A stretch of 64,000 nucleotides of DNA from CAVYXZ01 sp965223835 (GCA_965223835.1 OZ245023.1:310001-374000), one strand, 5' to 3'; positions 1 to 8,776 are shown, numbered from the stretch's first letter. Notes: generated by a model not told the origin, from the letters alone. Program-made: numbers and translations.

Positions 1-256
1 CTAGCAACGCCATTGTTGCCTTATCGTCAACATTTACGGTAAGTGTTTCGCTATTCGACGATTCATTTATCCGGAGGAGAACTCAACTTCATCCATTGTA
101 ATCAGATCAGTATCGGAAGCTTTGATGGACCGCCAGGGAGCCTCACAGCCGCAACCATTATAGAAATGACTTCTTTTTGATACTCTCGTTCCATCGGGTC
201 ACGATCCTGGCAATATCGGAGTATCAACCACAAACCCGAATTACGTTGAGGCAGGG
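1..256. other. 5' flank with no supported gene
   Basis: No reading frame here gives a recognisable protein. One plus-strand frame is open from the window edge to a stop near position 113 and could be the tail of a gene outside the window, but too little remains to judge. The last bases carry the ribosome binding site of the kinase gene. Confidence 0.4.
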
Positions 257-2569
257 ATGATGGGTAAATTATTGCATGTGCTTATGGTGGCCGCTTCCGA
301 GTCTGTTATCCTCCCGATTGTTCAGGAACTTCGGCAACACTATTTTACGGTGACCTATGCTCGGGTCGACAACGCCTACGACCTGCGTAACGCGCTCGAT
401 ACGCAGCATTGGGATCTCATTATTGCCGATGATACCGTCCACCACTTCAGCGCGTCAGCCGTGTTAGCCATCTTCCGCAACGGATCGCTCCACACACCAT
501 TCATCGTGTTATCCGAGCATGACGATGCCGCCGCTGTGGTCATTGCCATCAAGGCCGGGGCACATGAGTTCATCCCCAGAGGTCGTTATGACCGGGCAGT
601 TCCAACCATCACGCGCGAATTGAACGGCAACGTGAACGGCAATCATAACGGTCATAAAACTGAACAAACAACGACGCTAGAGATCGCGGGCGATGAACGT
701 TTCCGGTTGCTGCTGGAGGCAGCGCCAGAGGCGGTCATCATCACCGATACCATTGGTCATATCCTGCAGGCGAATACCCATGCTGAGACAACATTTGGTT
801 ATGTGCAGGCCGAAATGATCAACCAGCCGATCGAGATGTTGCTGCCGGAACGCTTCCGTATGAATCATATTGCTTATCGTGATAACTTCATGGATGCACC
901 CAGCGCCCGGGTCATGGGGGCTGGACGCGAATTATGGGGGCGGCGCAAGGACGGCAGCGAGTTTCCGATTGAAGTCGGGCTGAACGCCGTTGAGACATCG
1001 GCGGGCATGAATGTCGCTTGCTTTGTAACCGATATTTCCGCCCGCCATATGATCGAAGCCCAATTGCAATATCAAGCGACTCTGCTGAAGATGATCTCCG
1101 AAGCTATTTTTTCCACCGACCTGGATGGACGCATTATGAGTTGGAATCCGGGGGCCGAACGCATCTATGGCTGGCCCGCTGCCGCCGTGATCGACAAAAA
1201 GCTGAATGATGTCATTTTGACGGAATATATCAACACAACCGAAGCGGCGGCCCTGCTCGAATTAAACAAAAGTGGGCAGTGGCAGGGCGAGGTTGTGCAA
1301 CAAACGCACGATGGTGTTCCCATCTATGTGCTGTCTTCCATCGTTTTTGTGACCGACGACCAGGGCGAACCAACCGGTATGGTGGCGGTCAATCGCGACA
1401 TTACTGAACGCAAACGGGCCGAGTCCGCGTTACGGCAATCGGAAAGCCGGTTTGGGGCCATTTTCCACCGCAGCCCGGTACCGATCACGATCACCCGACT
1501 GGCGGATGGGCGCACGGTGGCGGTCAATAAAGCGTTCGAATTGTTAACCGGGTTTAAGCGTACCGAGTTGATTGGCGGCAAAGCGCTGGAACGGGGGCTG
1601 TGGGTTGACCCGCAGCAGCGGGTTGAGCTTATCAATGAGGTTGTTTCTCAGGGTGGCGTGAGCAGTCGTGAGTTCTCCCTGCGCAATCGCAAGGGTGACA
1701 CCCTATTAACCCTCATCTCGATTGATCTGGTTGATCTGGATAACGGCCCCCATCTGGTGGATATTATTGTCGACATCACCGATCATCAGCAGATGGAGCG
1801 GGACCTGCTCGAATCGGAACGGCGTCGGCTGGAGCTGGAAGCCGAGCATGAGGTCCTTACTTTAAAAGAACGCTTCATTACCCTGGCCTCACATGAATTT
1901 CGCACGCCGCTGGCAATTATCGCATCGTCGGCAGAACTGGTGAAATTTTATCATGATCGTATGTCGACAGAACGGCAGTTGGAACATATTCAAGAAGTGC
2001 TGACCCAGGCAGGTTTCATGACGAATTTGCTGGACGACGTACTGACGGTCAATCAGGCGCAGGCCGGGAAACTGGTGCTCACACTGGCCCCCATAAACAT
2101 CCGAACGTTCTGCGAGTCGATGCTGGAACGCATCCAGGCAGCCGGTGACATAAAGCACAACCTCATTTTCAACTGTGACGGTGATCTTTCGAACGTGCTG
2201 CAGGATATCAAACTCCTGAATCATATTCTGATTAATCTGGTAAACAATGCGATCAAATACTCACCGGCAGGGGGCGATGTCCGGCTCGACGCGTGGAGCG
2301 AGCATGGATTCTTATTCTTCAGGGTTAGTGATGAGGGCATCGGTATTCCACCATCGGCGTTTGACAAATTGTTCGAACCTTTTAATCGTGCGGACAATGT
2401 TGGTATGATCGGTGGCACCGGGCTGGGACTGACGATAGTTAAAGAAAGTGTTGATGTCCTGGGCGGGACCATTACCTGTGAAAGCGAATTGGATGTTGGC
2501 ACCACCTTCACGGTGAGGATACCACTGAAGGTGCCTGATGGCGATACTGCCAAACTGTCGCCACGTTGA
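257..2569 (+). CDS. PAS-domain sensor histidine kinase with degenerate N-terminal receiver domain
   Basis: This is a cytosolic sensor kinase of 770 residues with no membrane segment. Residues about 5-112 have the fold pattern of a response-regulator receiver: the strand DLIIADD holds a possible phosphoacceptor Asp, but the usual C-terminal Lys is replaced by Arg in FIPRG, so it may not be phosphorylated normally. Three PAS domains follow, beginning near residues 150 (FRLLLEAAPEAVIITD), 272 (ISEAIFSTDLDGRIMSWN) and 395 (FGAIFHRSPVPITI). A HisKA domain has the phospho-His in SHEFRTPL (about residue 546), and the HATPase_c domain shows NLVNNAIKYS, DEGIGIPPS and GGTGLGLTIVKE. The start is preceded by a GAGGCAGGG-like site. 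No partner response regulator gene is adjacent, so the target is unknown. Confidence 0.92.
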   Translation: MMGKLLHVLMVAASESVILPIVQELRQHYFTVTYARVDNAYDLRNALDTQHWDLIIADDTVHHFSASAVLAIFRNGSLHTPFIVLSEHDDAAAVVIAIKAGAHEFIPRGRYDRAVPTITRELNGNVNGNHNGHKTEQTTTLEIAGDERFRLLLEAAPEAVIITDTIGHILQANTHAETTFGYVQAEMINQPIEMLLPERFRMNHIAYRDNFMDAPSARVMGAGRELWGRRKDGSEFPIEVGLNAVETSAGMNVACFVTDISARHMIEAQLQYQATLLKMISEAIFSTDLDGRIMSWNPGAERIYGWPAAAVIDKKLNDVILTEYINTTEAAALLELNKSGQWQGEVVQQTHDGVPIYVLSSIVFVTDDQGEPTGMVAVNRDITERKRAESALRQSESRFGAIFHRSPVPITITRLADGRTVAVNKAFELLTGFKRTELIGGKALERGLWVDPQQRVELINEVVSQGGVSSREFSLRNRKGDTLLTLISIDLVDLDNGPHLVDIIVDITDHQQMERDLLESERRRLELEAEHEVLTLKERFITLASHEFRTPLAIIASSAELVKFYHDRMSTERQLEHIQEVLTQAGFMTNLLDDVLTVNQAQAGKLVLTLAPINIRTFCESMLERIQAAGDIKHNLIFNCDGDLSNVLQDIKLLNHILINLVNNAIKYSPAGGDVRLDAWSEHGFLFFRVSDEGIGIPPSAFDKLFEPFNRADNVGMIGGTGLGLTIVKESVDVLGGTITCESELDVGTTFTVRIPLKVPDGDTAKLSPR

Positions 2570-2667
2570 AACAACAATACCTTAATCAACGAGCGACTGG
2601 CTCTAGCCTGCTGGTCGGTTCGCGCTATCATTAGCGTGATATACACTGCACCCAAAGGCAGGTCAGC

Positions 2668-3078
2668 ATGTTCACCCCCGAACAACTCACGACGCTCGCA
2701 GCCGTTGTCAACCGCATCATCCCGCCCGATGACGACCCCGGCGGCTGGACGGCGGGCGTTGGCGATTATCTCAGGCAACAGTTGCAAGGTGATCTCGCGC
2801 CGCTGTTGGCACAATACCAGCAGGCCTTGACGGCGCTGGACGCGGAAGCGCAGGCGTTTATTGGTCGCTCCTTCGCCGCGATGGACGCAGAAGCACAGGA
2901 TGCCCTCTTGCGGCAAATTGAACAGGGCAATGTGCAGACGCCCTGGCTGGTTGATCCCGCATCTTTTTTTGCGCTGCTGGTTGAACACTGCGCTGAGGGC
3001 TTCTACAGTGATCCCAGCAATGGCGGCAATCGCAACCAGGTGGCCTGGCAAATGATCGGCTTCGAGGTGAGGCAATGA
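2668..3078 (+). CDS. Gluconate 2-dehydrogenase subunit 3-like small subunit
   Basis: This 136-residue protein resembles the small subunit 3 family of membrane gluconate/2-keto-gluconate type GMC dehydrogenases. The recognisable part is the N-terminal LTTLAAVVNRIIPPDDDPGG segment and the C-terminal pattern with YSDPSNGGNRNQVAWQMIGF. Family members normally carry a Tat signal peptide and pair with a flavin subunit; no signal peptide is visible here, so the complex is probably cytosolic. It overlaps the GMC subunit gene by four bases (ATGA), which indicates translational coupling. No cytochrome c subunit gene is nearby. Confidence 0.82.
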   Translation: MFTPEQLTTLAAVVNRIIPPDDDPGGWTAGVGDYLRQQLQGDLAPLLAQYQQALTALDAEAQAFIGRSFAAMDAEAQDALLRQIEQGNVQTPWLVDPASFFALLVEHCAEGFYSDPSNGGNRNQVAWQMIGFEVRQ

Positions 3079-4694
3079 CGGATTATGATGTAATTGTAAT
3101 CGGGGCTGGCGCGGGCGGGGGCATCGCAGCGGGTGTTTTGGCGGAAGCGGGTAAAAAAGTGTTGCTGCTGGAACGGGGTCGTCAGCTCACCTTTGAAGAC
3201 GTAGGCCGCGATCATCTGCGCAACCAGCGCCTGTCCAAATATGGACACAATGCCGGACCTGACATTGAGGGTAATCCGCGCACGCGCACGGACGGCCAGA
3301 TTGTTCGTCCCCATGAACCGGGCTATCAAAATAACGCGGCCTGTGTCGGCAGCGGCACCCGCGTTTATGCCGGGCAGGCCTGGCGCTTTATGCCCCAGGA
3401 TTTCGAGATGGCGTCGACTTATGGCGTCCCCAACGGCAGTTCACTGGCAGACTGGCCTATCAGCTTTGCCGCTGTGGAACCCTACTATGAAAAAGTGGAA
3501 TGGGAAGTGGGCATCTGCGGCGATGCCGCTACCATGACCCACCTGCCGGCCTATCAACGCCCCTACCCCATGCCCGCGCTGCCCCTGCCGCATAAATCGA
3601 CCGTGCTGCGGGCGGGCTTGGAGTCGTTGGGCTGGCAACATGTGCGGGTGCCGCGCCTGATTAATTCGGTGCCCTACAATGACCGCCCGGCCTGTGTCCA
3701 TTGTCAGCATTGTGTCGGCTTTGCCTGTCCGGTGGATGCCAAAAACGGCACGCAAAACACGCTGATTGAACGCGGGCTAAAATCCGGCAACTGCACTTTA
3801 CAAGTAGACGTGATGGTCGAGCGATTGGCCGTCGATGCGGCGGGGCACATCACCGGGGTTGACTACATCGACAACTGGGGGGAGTCCCATTCTGCGACGG
3901 CGGCAGTGGTGGTCATCAGTGCTGGAGCAGTCGAAACGGCCCGGCTGTTGCTCAACTCCAAAACGGCGCAGGAGCCAGCCGGTATCGGCAACAATAGCGA
4001 TCAGGTAGGGCGGCATTTGCAGGGACACTATTATCCGGGCGCAACCGGTATCTTCGCTGACCCGATGTGGGATGGTGTCGGCCCCGGTGCCAGCGTCGCC
4101 ACCTGTGAATTCAATCATGCGAACGACGGAATCATTGGCGGCGGCATGCTAACTGACGAGGACATTGTGCTGCCCATCATCTTCTGGAAGCGCAATTTGC
4201 CGCCTGAGGTGCCCCGCTGGGGTCAGGCCAGCAAGAACTTCATGCGTGAAAATTATCGGCGGGCCAGCGATGTCAAGGGACCCGTGCAGGAGATTCCACA
4301 TCCCGATGGTCGAGTCACCGTCAATCCCAAGGTAACAGATCGCTACGGCATCCCCGTTGCCCATCTCGCTGGCACCACCCATCCTGAAACCGTCCGCACG
4401 GCTGAATTTATGCGCGACCGGGCAATAGAATGGCTGCAACATGCCGGAGCCGTCAAGGTTTGGGGCAGTCAGGAAACGCTGCGCTTATCGGGTGGACAAC
4501 ACCAGGCCGGGACCTGTCGCATGGGCGACGACCCCGCAACTTCAGTGGTCGATCAGTGGTGCCGCGTGCACGGACATGACAACCTGTTTATTGCCGATGG
4601 CTCGGTCCATGTCACGAATGGCGGCTTCAACCCGGTGCACACGATTATGGCACTGGCCTGGCGCACTGCCGAGAACATCGTCCGAACGTGGTAA
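3075..4694 (+). CDS. GMC-family FAD-dependent oxidoreductase (large subunit)
   Basis: This 539-residue flavoprotein has the N-terminal FAD-binding Rossmann motif VIVIGAGAGGGIAAGVLAEA followed by the ribose-binding Glu in LLLERGR. The middle holds a Cys-containing segment (CVHCQHCVGFACPVDAKNGT) of the kind seen in the gluconate dehydrogenase-like branch of GMC enzymes. The C-terminal GMC domain shows HQAGTCRMGDD and then IADGSVHVTNGGFNPVHTIM, which carry the active-site His/Asn region. It probably oxidises the hydroxyl of a sugar or polyol and forms a complex with the small subunit encoded just upstream. The substrate cannot be read from the sequence. Confidence 0.9.
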   Translation: MTDYDVIVIGAGAGGGIAAGVLAEAGKKVLLLERGRQLTFEDVGRDHLRNQRLSKYGHNAGPDIEGNPRTRTDGQIVRPHEPGYQNNAACVGSGTRVYAGQAWRFMPQDFEMASTYGVPNGSSLADWPISFAAVEPYYEKVEWEVGICGDAATMTHLPAYQRPYPMPALPLPHKSTVLRAGLESLGWQHVRVPRLINSVPYNDRPACVHCQHCVGFACPVDAKNGTQNTLIERGLKSGNCTLQVDVMVERLAVDAAGHITGVDYIDNWGESHSATAAVVVISAGAVETARLLLNSKTAQEPAGIGNNSDQVGRHLQGHYYPGATGIFADPMWDGVGPGASVATCEFNHANDGIIGGGMLTDEDIVLPIIFWKRNLPPEVPRWGQASKNFMRENYRRASDVKGPVQEIPHPDGRVTVNPKVTDRYGIPVAHLAGTTHPETVRTAEFMRDRAIEWLQHAGAVKVWGSQETLRLSGGQHQAGTCRMGDDPATSVVDQWCRVHGHDNLFIADGSVHVTNGGFNPVHTIMALAWRTAENIVRTW

Positions 4695-4723
4695 ATAGTC
4701 ATTAATCGTAGATACTTTTTGAT

Positions 4724-4800
4724 CCCTACCTAACCCTCTCTTCACCGCAGGCATACTTCGCAGTCAACGGGGAGGTGTCCTCAAGGGACGGAGGGGGTCG
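4724..4800. repeat. GC-rich dispersed repeat, copy C (divergent)
   Basis: This intergenic block is rich in short inverted segments. Read on the minus strand it begins GACCCCCTCCGTC and later contains ACCTCCCC, as does the copy near 34.55 kb. It sits between the GMC oxidoreductase and the phosphotransferase genes. It is probably a degenerate member of a palindromic intergenic repeat family; similarity to the better copies is partial. Confidence 0.4.
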
Positions 4801-4857
4801 TAAAATCACCCCCCAGGATTTATGACCAACTCGCAAATAGATCCACGAGTGTGACTC

Positions 4858-5892
4858 ATGCTCGAAAAACCTGACATCGCCAATGAAACCATTATTGCCT
4901 GTTTGCGGACACACTATGGCCTGAACGTCGCCGCCTTGACATTTTTGCCTATCGGGGCCGACCGCCATACCGCCGTCTATCGGGCCGACACGGCGACCAG
5001 CACGCCCTATTTCGTCAAGCTACGCAGTGGTGACTTCGATGACACCACGCTTCAGGTACCCAAATTGTTAGCCGATCAGGGTGTCCAGTATGTCATCGCG
5101 CCCTTTATCACCCAGACCCACCAATTATGGACCGAGCTAGAGGGTTTCAAGCTGGCGGTGTTTCCGTTTATCGAAGGTCGCAACGGTTATGAGATGAAGC
5201 TGGGCGACGCACATTGGATTGGGTTTGGGCGGGCACTCAATGCCATCCATACTGCCACGCTACCAGCATCAATCACCGACCGCATCCCGCGTGAACGTTT
5301 TTCGGACTACTGGCGCACTATCGTCAAAGACTTTCAACGTCAGGCACTCATGACCAGTTTCAATGATCCGGTTGCAGCGGCGCTAGCGAGATTCTTGCGC
5401 CATAAATCCGCCGAGATTAGCCGACTGGTACAGCGGGCAAGCGATCTGGCAGCGGTTCTACTGGCTCACCCCCAAACATTCATCCTGTGTCATGCGGACC
5501 TTCATGCCGGTAACATCCTGATTGATGCGACGGATCGCCTCTATATCATTGATTGGGACACGCTGATTATGGCTCCCCCAGAACGCGACCTGATGTACGC
5601 TGGCGGCGGTCAGTTCGTTAATCACCGAACGCCAGTCGAAGAAGAAAATTTGTTTTATCAGGGCTACGGTGAGACCCCGGTTAATCCCATCGGCCTTGCC
5701 TATTATCGCTATGAGCGGATCGTGCAGGACATTGCTGCTTACTGCGAACAAATTTTGCTGACCGACACAGGTGGTAAAGATCGAGCAAAAGGATTGCAGC
5801 AATTGACGAGACAGTTCGAACCCAATGGTGTCGTCGCCATCGCTTATCAGTCCGAAGCCATATTGCCCCCGGAATATCGTTCATCGTCGTAA
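4858..5892 (+). CDS. Aminoglycoside phosphotransferase family protein, APH(9)/spectinomycin kinase-like
   Basis: This 344-residue kinase-like protein has the APH catalytic loop HADLHAGNILID (about residues 212-223) and the metal-binding IDWD (about residue 233). Beyond these family motifs it matches what I recall of spectinomycin 9-phosphotransferase along most of its length: an MLEKP start, HYGLNV, FKLAVFPFIEGRNGY, PPERDLMYAGGG, YQGYGE, YYRYERIVQDIAAY and a C-terminal FEPNGVVAIAY segment. The likely reaction is ATP-dependent phosphorylation of spectinomycin or a related small molecule in the cytosol. Many environmental homologues have unknown substrates, so resistance is inference. It appears monocistronic. 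Confidence 0.85.
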   Translation: MLEKPDIANETIIACLRTHYGLNVAALTFLPIGADRHTAVYRADTATSTPYFVKLRSGDFDDTTLQVPKLLADQGVQYVIAPFITQTHQLWTELEGFKLAVFPFIEGRNGYEMKLGDAHWIGFGRALNAIHTATLPASITDRIPRERFSDYWRTIVKDFQRQALMTSFNDPVAAALARFLRHKSAEISRLVQRASDLAAVLLAHPQTFILCHADLHAGNILIDATDRLYIIDWDTLIMAPPERDLMYAGGGQFVNHRTPVEEENLFYQGYGETPVNPIGLAYYRYERIVQDIAAYCEQILLTDTGGKDRAKGLQQLTRQFEPNGVVAIAYQSEAILPPEYRSSS

Positions 5893-6193
5893 TTCTCGCT
5901 GAAAGCATTACAAAATATACACCAACGAAGGTCTTAATGCTTTACATGCGCAATTTGCATTAATGTTAAAAGTGTAGGCTACACACCGCAAAAAGTGTTC
6001 TGAAGGGTGGTGTTTATTGGCTAAGACAAGATAAGTTAGCGATGAGCGTTGGCTGATCCCCATAAATGGGTGGGGACAGACGGGTATGAATGGTGTAGGA
6101 TGATACGGTCGTTACAAGATTTCAGTAGTCCAATCCTCACCAATATTCTTACGTTCTTGGCATCGATTTATAACAAAATCGAAACCCACAATT
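5893..6193. other. Intergenic region without a gene
   Basis: About 300 bases with many stops in all frames and no recognised RNA or repeat. It leads into the LexA-like operator and -10 element of the following small gene. Confidence 0.5.
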
Positions 6194-6209
6194 TAGAACT
6201 TTTGTTCTA
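6194..6209 (+). promoter_or_regulatory. LexA-like SOS operator overlapping a -10 element
   Basis: A perfect inverted repeat TAGAAC-N4-GTTCTA occurs here. Its core GAAC-N4-GTTC is the form bound by Gram-positive-type LexA. The right arm overlaps a perfect TATAAT at 6208-6213, so a bound repressor would block the promoter. The ATG of the downstream small gene is 46 bases further on. No convincing -35 hexamer is visible. LexA control is inference from the motif and its position. Confidence 0.6.
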
Positions 6210-6255
6210 TAATTGATCCATACGCAAGGTGGTGAGTTCTTTACCTGGAGAGAAC

Positions 6256-6426
6256 ATGTTGACATTCAACTGGCCCAATTTCAATCACAAACAACCGCGT
6301 CCGCAGCCGGCCCGGCAAACCTACATATCCCCGGAAACGGCCCAGATTCTGCAAGCCTTACAACGCGGCCAGCGGAGCCAGGTGCGGCCTATGCCAGCAC
6401 CCCAAATCAGGCGGCCATCTCGCTAA
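6256..6426 (+). CDS. Small basic hypothetical protein, candidate SOS-regulated gene
   Basis: This 56-residue protein is not recognised. It is rich in Gln, Pro and Arg (for example QRSQVRPMPAPQIRRPSR at the C-terminus), basic, and has no membrane segment or signal peptide. The gene is supported by three signals around it: a GGAG ribosome binding site five bases before the ATG, a TATAAT with an overlapping LexA-type palindrome about 46 bases upstream, and a stem-loop terminator beginning 24 bases after the stop. A longer frame in another phase overlaps it but lacks these signals. A role in the DNA-damage response, such as a division inhibitor, is speculation from the operator alone. Confidence 0.6.
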   Translation: MLTFNWPNFNHKQPRPQPARQTYISPETAQILQALQRGQRSQVRPMPAPQIRRPSR

Positions 6427-6449
6427 ACAATCATTTCGTTTATCATCAT

Positions 6450-6485
6450 AAGATGCGCTCTCGCTTGGTTGTGAGTGCATCTTTT
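6450..6485 (+). terminator. Rho-independent terminator after the small SOS-like gene
   Basis: An 11-base stem AAGATGCGCTC pairs with GAGTGCATCTT (one G-T wobble) around an 11-12 base loop and runs into a short T stretch. It lies between the small plus-strand gene and the end of the convergent Uma2 gene. Confidence 0.65.
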
Positions 6486-6487
6486 AT

Positions 6488-7045
6488 TTAGTCAGTCTTG
6501 ATCCGATGGAAAGCAGCTCGCAGCGGCACATCAACCCCCAGCGCCAGCGATGCAACGGTATCATCGGGTCCAAAGGCACCTGACCGCCGCAATTTTTCGC
6601 CGTCCCGCTGATAAATTTCGACCAGTCGCTGCTGGACATCGGCCAGCCAGTATTCCCGCACACCATATCGTTCATAGGCTCGGAATTTGGGACCCTTATC
6701 AAGCTGCGCGGTACTGTTTGAAAGCACCTCGATGACCAGTTCCGGCGGGCCTTCAAAGCCGATAGCAGTCTCGTGGCAGGCACTGGCTTCCGCCAACCAG
6801 ATCACATCGGGTTCATAGTTGTGGCCTTCAGCCAGATGCAGATTCACGTCGGCGATGACCTCACCACCGGGCATGACCTTCGCAATGAGCGACCCAACAT
6901 CGAGGACAAAGCGCTGGTGATTTGGAATCGGGCGGGCAGCCATGTGCAATTCTCCGTCAATAAGCTGCATCCGCTGCTCGGCATTTTCGGGCAGGTGCGC
7001 AAAGTCGATGAATTCAGTTGAGGTCATCCGCGTTTTGACGACCAT
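6488..7045 (-). CDS. Uma2 family (DUF820, PD-(D/E)XK fold) protein
   Basis: This 185-residue protein belongs to the Uma2/DUF820 family of restriction-endonuclease-like fold proteins. Visible hallmarks are the N-terminal MQLIDGELHMAARPIPNH, the acidic strand HNYEPDVIWL (D), GPPELVIEVLSNST (E) and KFRAYERYGVREYWLAD. These supply the D, E-x-(L) and K/Q catalytic pattern of the fold. A GGAG site lies nine bases before the ATG. Family members are highly multiplied in Cyanobacteria and Chloroflexota and their cellular role is not established. A second, diverged copy lies at 62.2 kb. Confidence 0.85.
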   Translation of the reverse strand: MVVKTRMTSTEFIDFAHLPENAEQRMQLIDGELHMAARPIPNHQRFVLDVGSLIAKVMPGGEVIADVNLHLAEGHNYEPDVIWLAEASACHETAIGFEGPPELVIEVLSNSTAQLDKGPKFRAYERYGVREYWLADVQQRLVEIYQRDGEKLRRSGAFGPDDTVASLALGVDVPLRAAFHRIKTD

Positions 7046-7090
7046 AAGCTAATCTCCGTCAGAAATTGTTGACCGACAGCTTGATTATAC

Positions 7091-7630
7091 TTAATCCCGC
7101 AGCGACCGGATATATTCCGCACTATCGGGGATGTGGACCGGCAGATGACGGTACATCGGGCGCGGCGGCGCGACGATGATGCGCTCCAACATGCCACCCA
7201 GGTCAGTGTCCTCATCCATTGCATAGGGCGCGAACCCACCCCATTCTTGCGCGTCGATGTTGCGAATGCTGCTGGTGAGTTCGCGCTGAACCCGTTCCCA
7301 CTCATTGAGTTGTTCCTGCAAGGTCATGTGCCGCCGGTCATCAATTCCAGCATAGTGAATTTCGCGCCCACGTGTTTGCATGGCGTCGATAATCCAGTGT
7401 TTCTGACCGCGTCGCCATTCGGCCAACGCTTCGATCGCGAACACCTCATAGCACACCAGATGGGCCAGCAGGTCTTTGAATGAGCATTCCTGGTCCGGGT
7501 ACAGACCATATTGAATCGTGCTGGGCCGCGTCATTTCCTCGTCAGTTAACTCGTCAATCAGGGCTTGAACCGCCCCATGTTCCACATCTAACAGGTCGGC
7601 TGCCGTAACTGGATTGACTGATGCACGCAT
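7091..7630 (-). CDS. ClbS/DfsB-like four-helix bundle protein
   Basis: The protein has 179 residues when started at the ATG with a good AAGGAG site rather than 17 codons upstream. It resembles ClbS/DfsB-type members of the DinB superfamily: DLLDVEHGAVQALIDELT, then SFKDLLAHLVCYEVFAIEALAEW, the usual amphipathic helix pair. ClbS itself is a colibactin-resistance hydrolase, but most relatives have no known substrate. It is the last of three DinB-superfamily genes in a row on this strand. Confidence 0.7.
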   Translation of the reverse strand: MRASVNPVTAADLLDVEHGAVQALIDELTDEEMTRPSTIQYGLYPDQECSFKDLLAHLVCYEVFAIEALAEWRRGQKHWIIDAMQTRGREIHYAGIDDRRHMTLQEQLNEWERVQRELTSSIRNIDAQEWGGFAPYAMDEDTDLGGMLERIIVAPPRPMYRHLPVHIPDSAEYIRSLRD

Positions 7631-7673
7631 AAGCTTTGTCTCCTTCAATCTATACAAAATACAACCGTCATCA

Positions 7674-8168
7674 TCATTCACGGGTCAAATATTGCATCAG
7701 GCTCAGGTCGAAATTCACTGGTTGATCGAGTTCGGCGACCATCTTGAGCATTTCGACGCGATGAATCGTCCCGTGATTAATCATCTGGCAGATCACATTC
7801 CAGACCGGAATCGTGACCGGACGTCCGCGATAGTTAATGTTGACGATTTGATGAAAGCCCTCACTGTCCAGATCAGCCAGGAAGGTGTGCCAGGCCGCCT
7901 CGATTTGATCCCATTGTTCGCGCACTGCGGCCCGCGAAGGTGAGTCCGGCCAGACCAGACTGGTGAATTCGGCATGACCCTGCGCCCGGTGCAACGAGTC
8001 ATGCATCACACTGATGACGTGGGTACACTCTCGCTCTAATGTCCCCCACGAGTAACCCGTATCCTGAGTAAATTGGGCCTCACCCAGTGGCACAATTGCC
8101 TCATCCCACACGCGCCGGTCTTCAAATTGTTGATAATCAAACAACGTCCGTACAAAGTCGGTCTTCAT
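7674..8168 (-). CDS. DinB family protein (paralogue 1)
   Basis: This is a 164-residue four-helix bundle of the DinB/YfiT superfamily. The metal-binding His triad is visible as ECTHV and NHGTIHR. Known relatives are metal-dependent thiol transferases or enzymes of unknown substrate. It shares long identical stretches with the upstream gene (EAQFTQDTGYSWGTL, HRxEMLKMVAE, DLSxMQYLT), which shows tandem duplication. Its ATG overlaps the stop of the upstream paralogue by four bases, so the two are co-translated. Confidence 0.85.
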   Translation of the reverse strand: MKTDFVRTLFDYQQFEDRRVWDEAIVPLGEAQFTQDTGYSWGTLERECTHVISVMHDSLHRAQGHAEFTSLVWPDSPSRAAVREQWDQIEAAWHTFLADLDSEGFHQIVNINYRGRPVTIPVWNVICQMINHGTIHRVEMLKMVAELDQPVNFDLSLMQYLTRE

Positions 8169-8686
8169 GGGCGGAATACTCCGGTGAGATACTGCATCAT
8201 GCTGAGGTCGAAATCGACCGGGCCGCTAATCTCCGCGACCATCTTGAGCATCTCGGCGCGGTGTAAGGTCCCGTGATTCAACACATGAAACAGGATTTGC
8301 CAGCGGGGGCGAGTCGCTTCCTTGCCGCGAAACTGGAAACGCGCCGGGCCAAAGAATGTGGATTCGTCAAGTGTTGTCAGGAAAACCTGCCAATCCTGTT
8401 CGATAGTGTCCCAGCGGGCGCGACACCGTTCACGCGTCGGATAATCGGCGAATTCGAGACTCTGGGGTTGCTGGCTCTGGGCGCGTTTTAACCAATTGCA
8501 CTCACCGTCCATCACATGTACACATTCACGCTGCAATGTGCCCCACGAGTACCCCGTATCCTGCGTGAACTGGGCCTCGGTCAAGGGCATGATTGCCAGA
8601 TCCCAGACTCGGCGATTCTCCCAGAAGTTAAATTCAAACAGCGTTTTGATAAACGCGACATCAAACGGTGGTGTTGCAGTCGTCAT
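8165..8686 (-). CDS. DinB family protein (paralogue 2)
   Basis: This 173-residue DinB-superfamily protein has His ligands in ECVHVM and NHGTLHR. It is the first gene of a three-gene minus-strand group and has a GGAAG ribosome binding site. The close match to the next gene points to a fairly old tandem duplication, since loops between the conserved helices have diverged. The substrate is unknown; the cluster could handle thiol chemistry or small-molecule detoxification. Confidence 0.85.
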   Translation of the reverse strand: MTTATPPFDVAFIKTLFEFNFWENRRVWDLAIMPLTEAQFTQDTGYSWGTLQRECVHVMDGECNWLKRAQSQQPQSLEFADYPTRERCRARWDTIEQDWQVFLTTLDESTFFGPARFQFRGKEATRPRWQILFHVLNHGTLHRAEMLKMVAEISGPVDFDLSMMQYLTGVFRP

Positions 8687-8776
8687 GTGATCTTCCTATC
8701 CGTAAAACTGATGATATGCCTCCTGATCCAAAAATATTGGACAATACGGATATTCAAAGTAATGTATGTTTTCGCT

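Noticed and set aside
2221..3075. Minus-strand frame of 284 codons spanning the kinase end and the GMC small subunit gene
   Set aside because: It lies antisense to two confident genes, crosses their spacer and shows no domain pattern.
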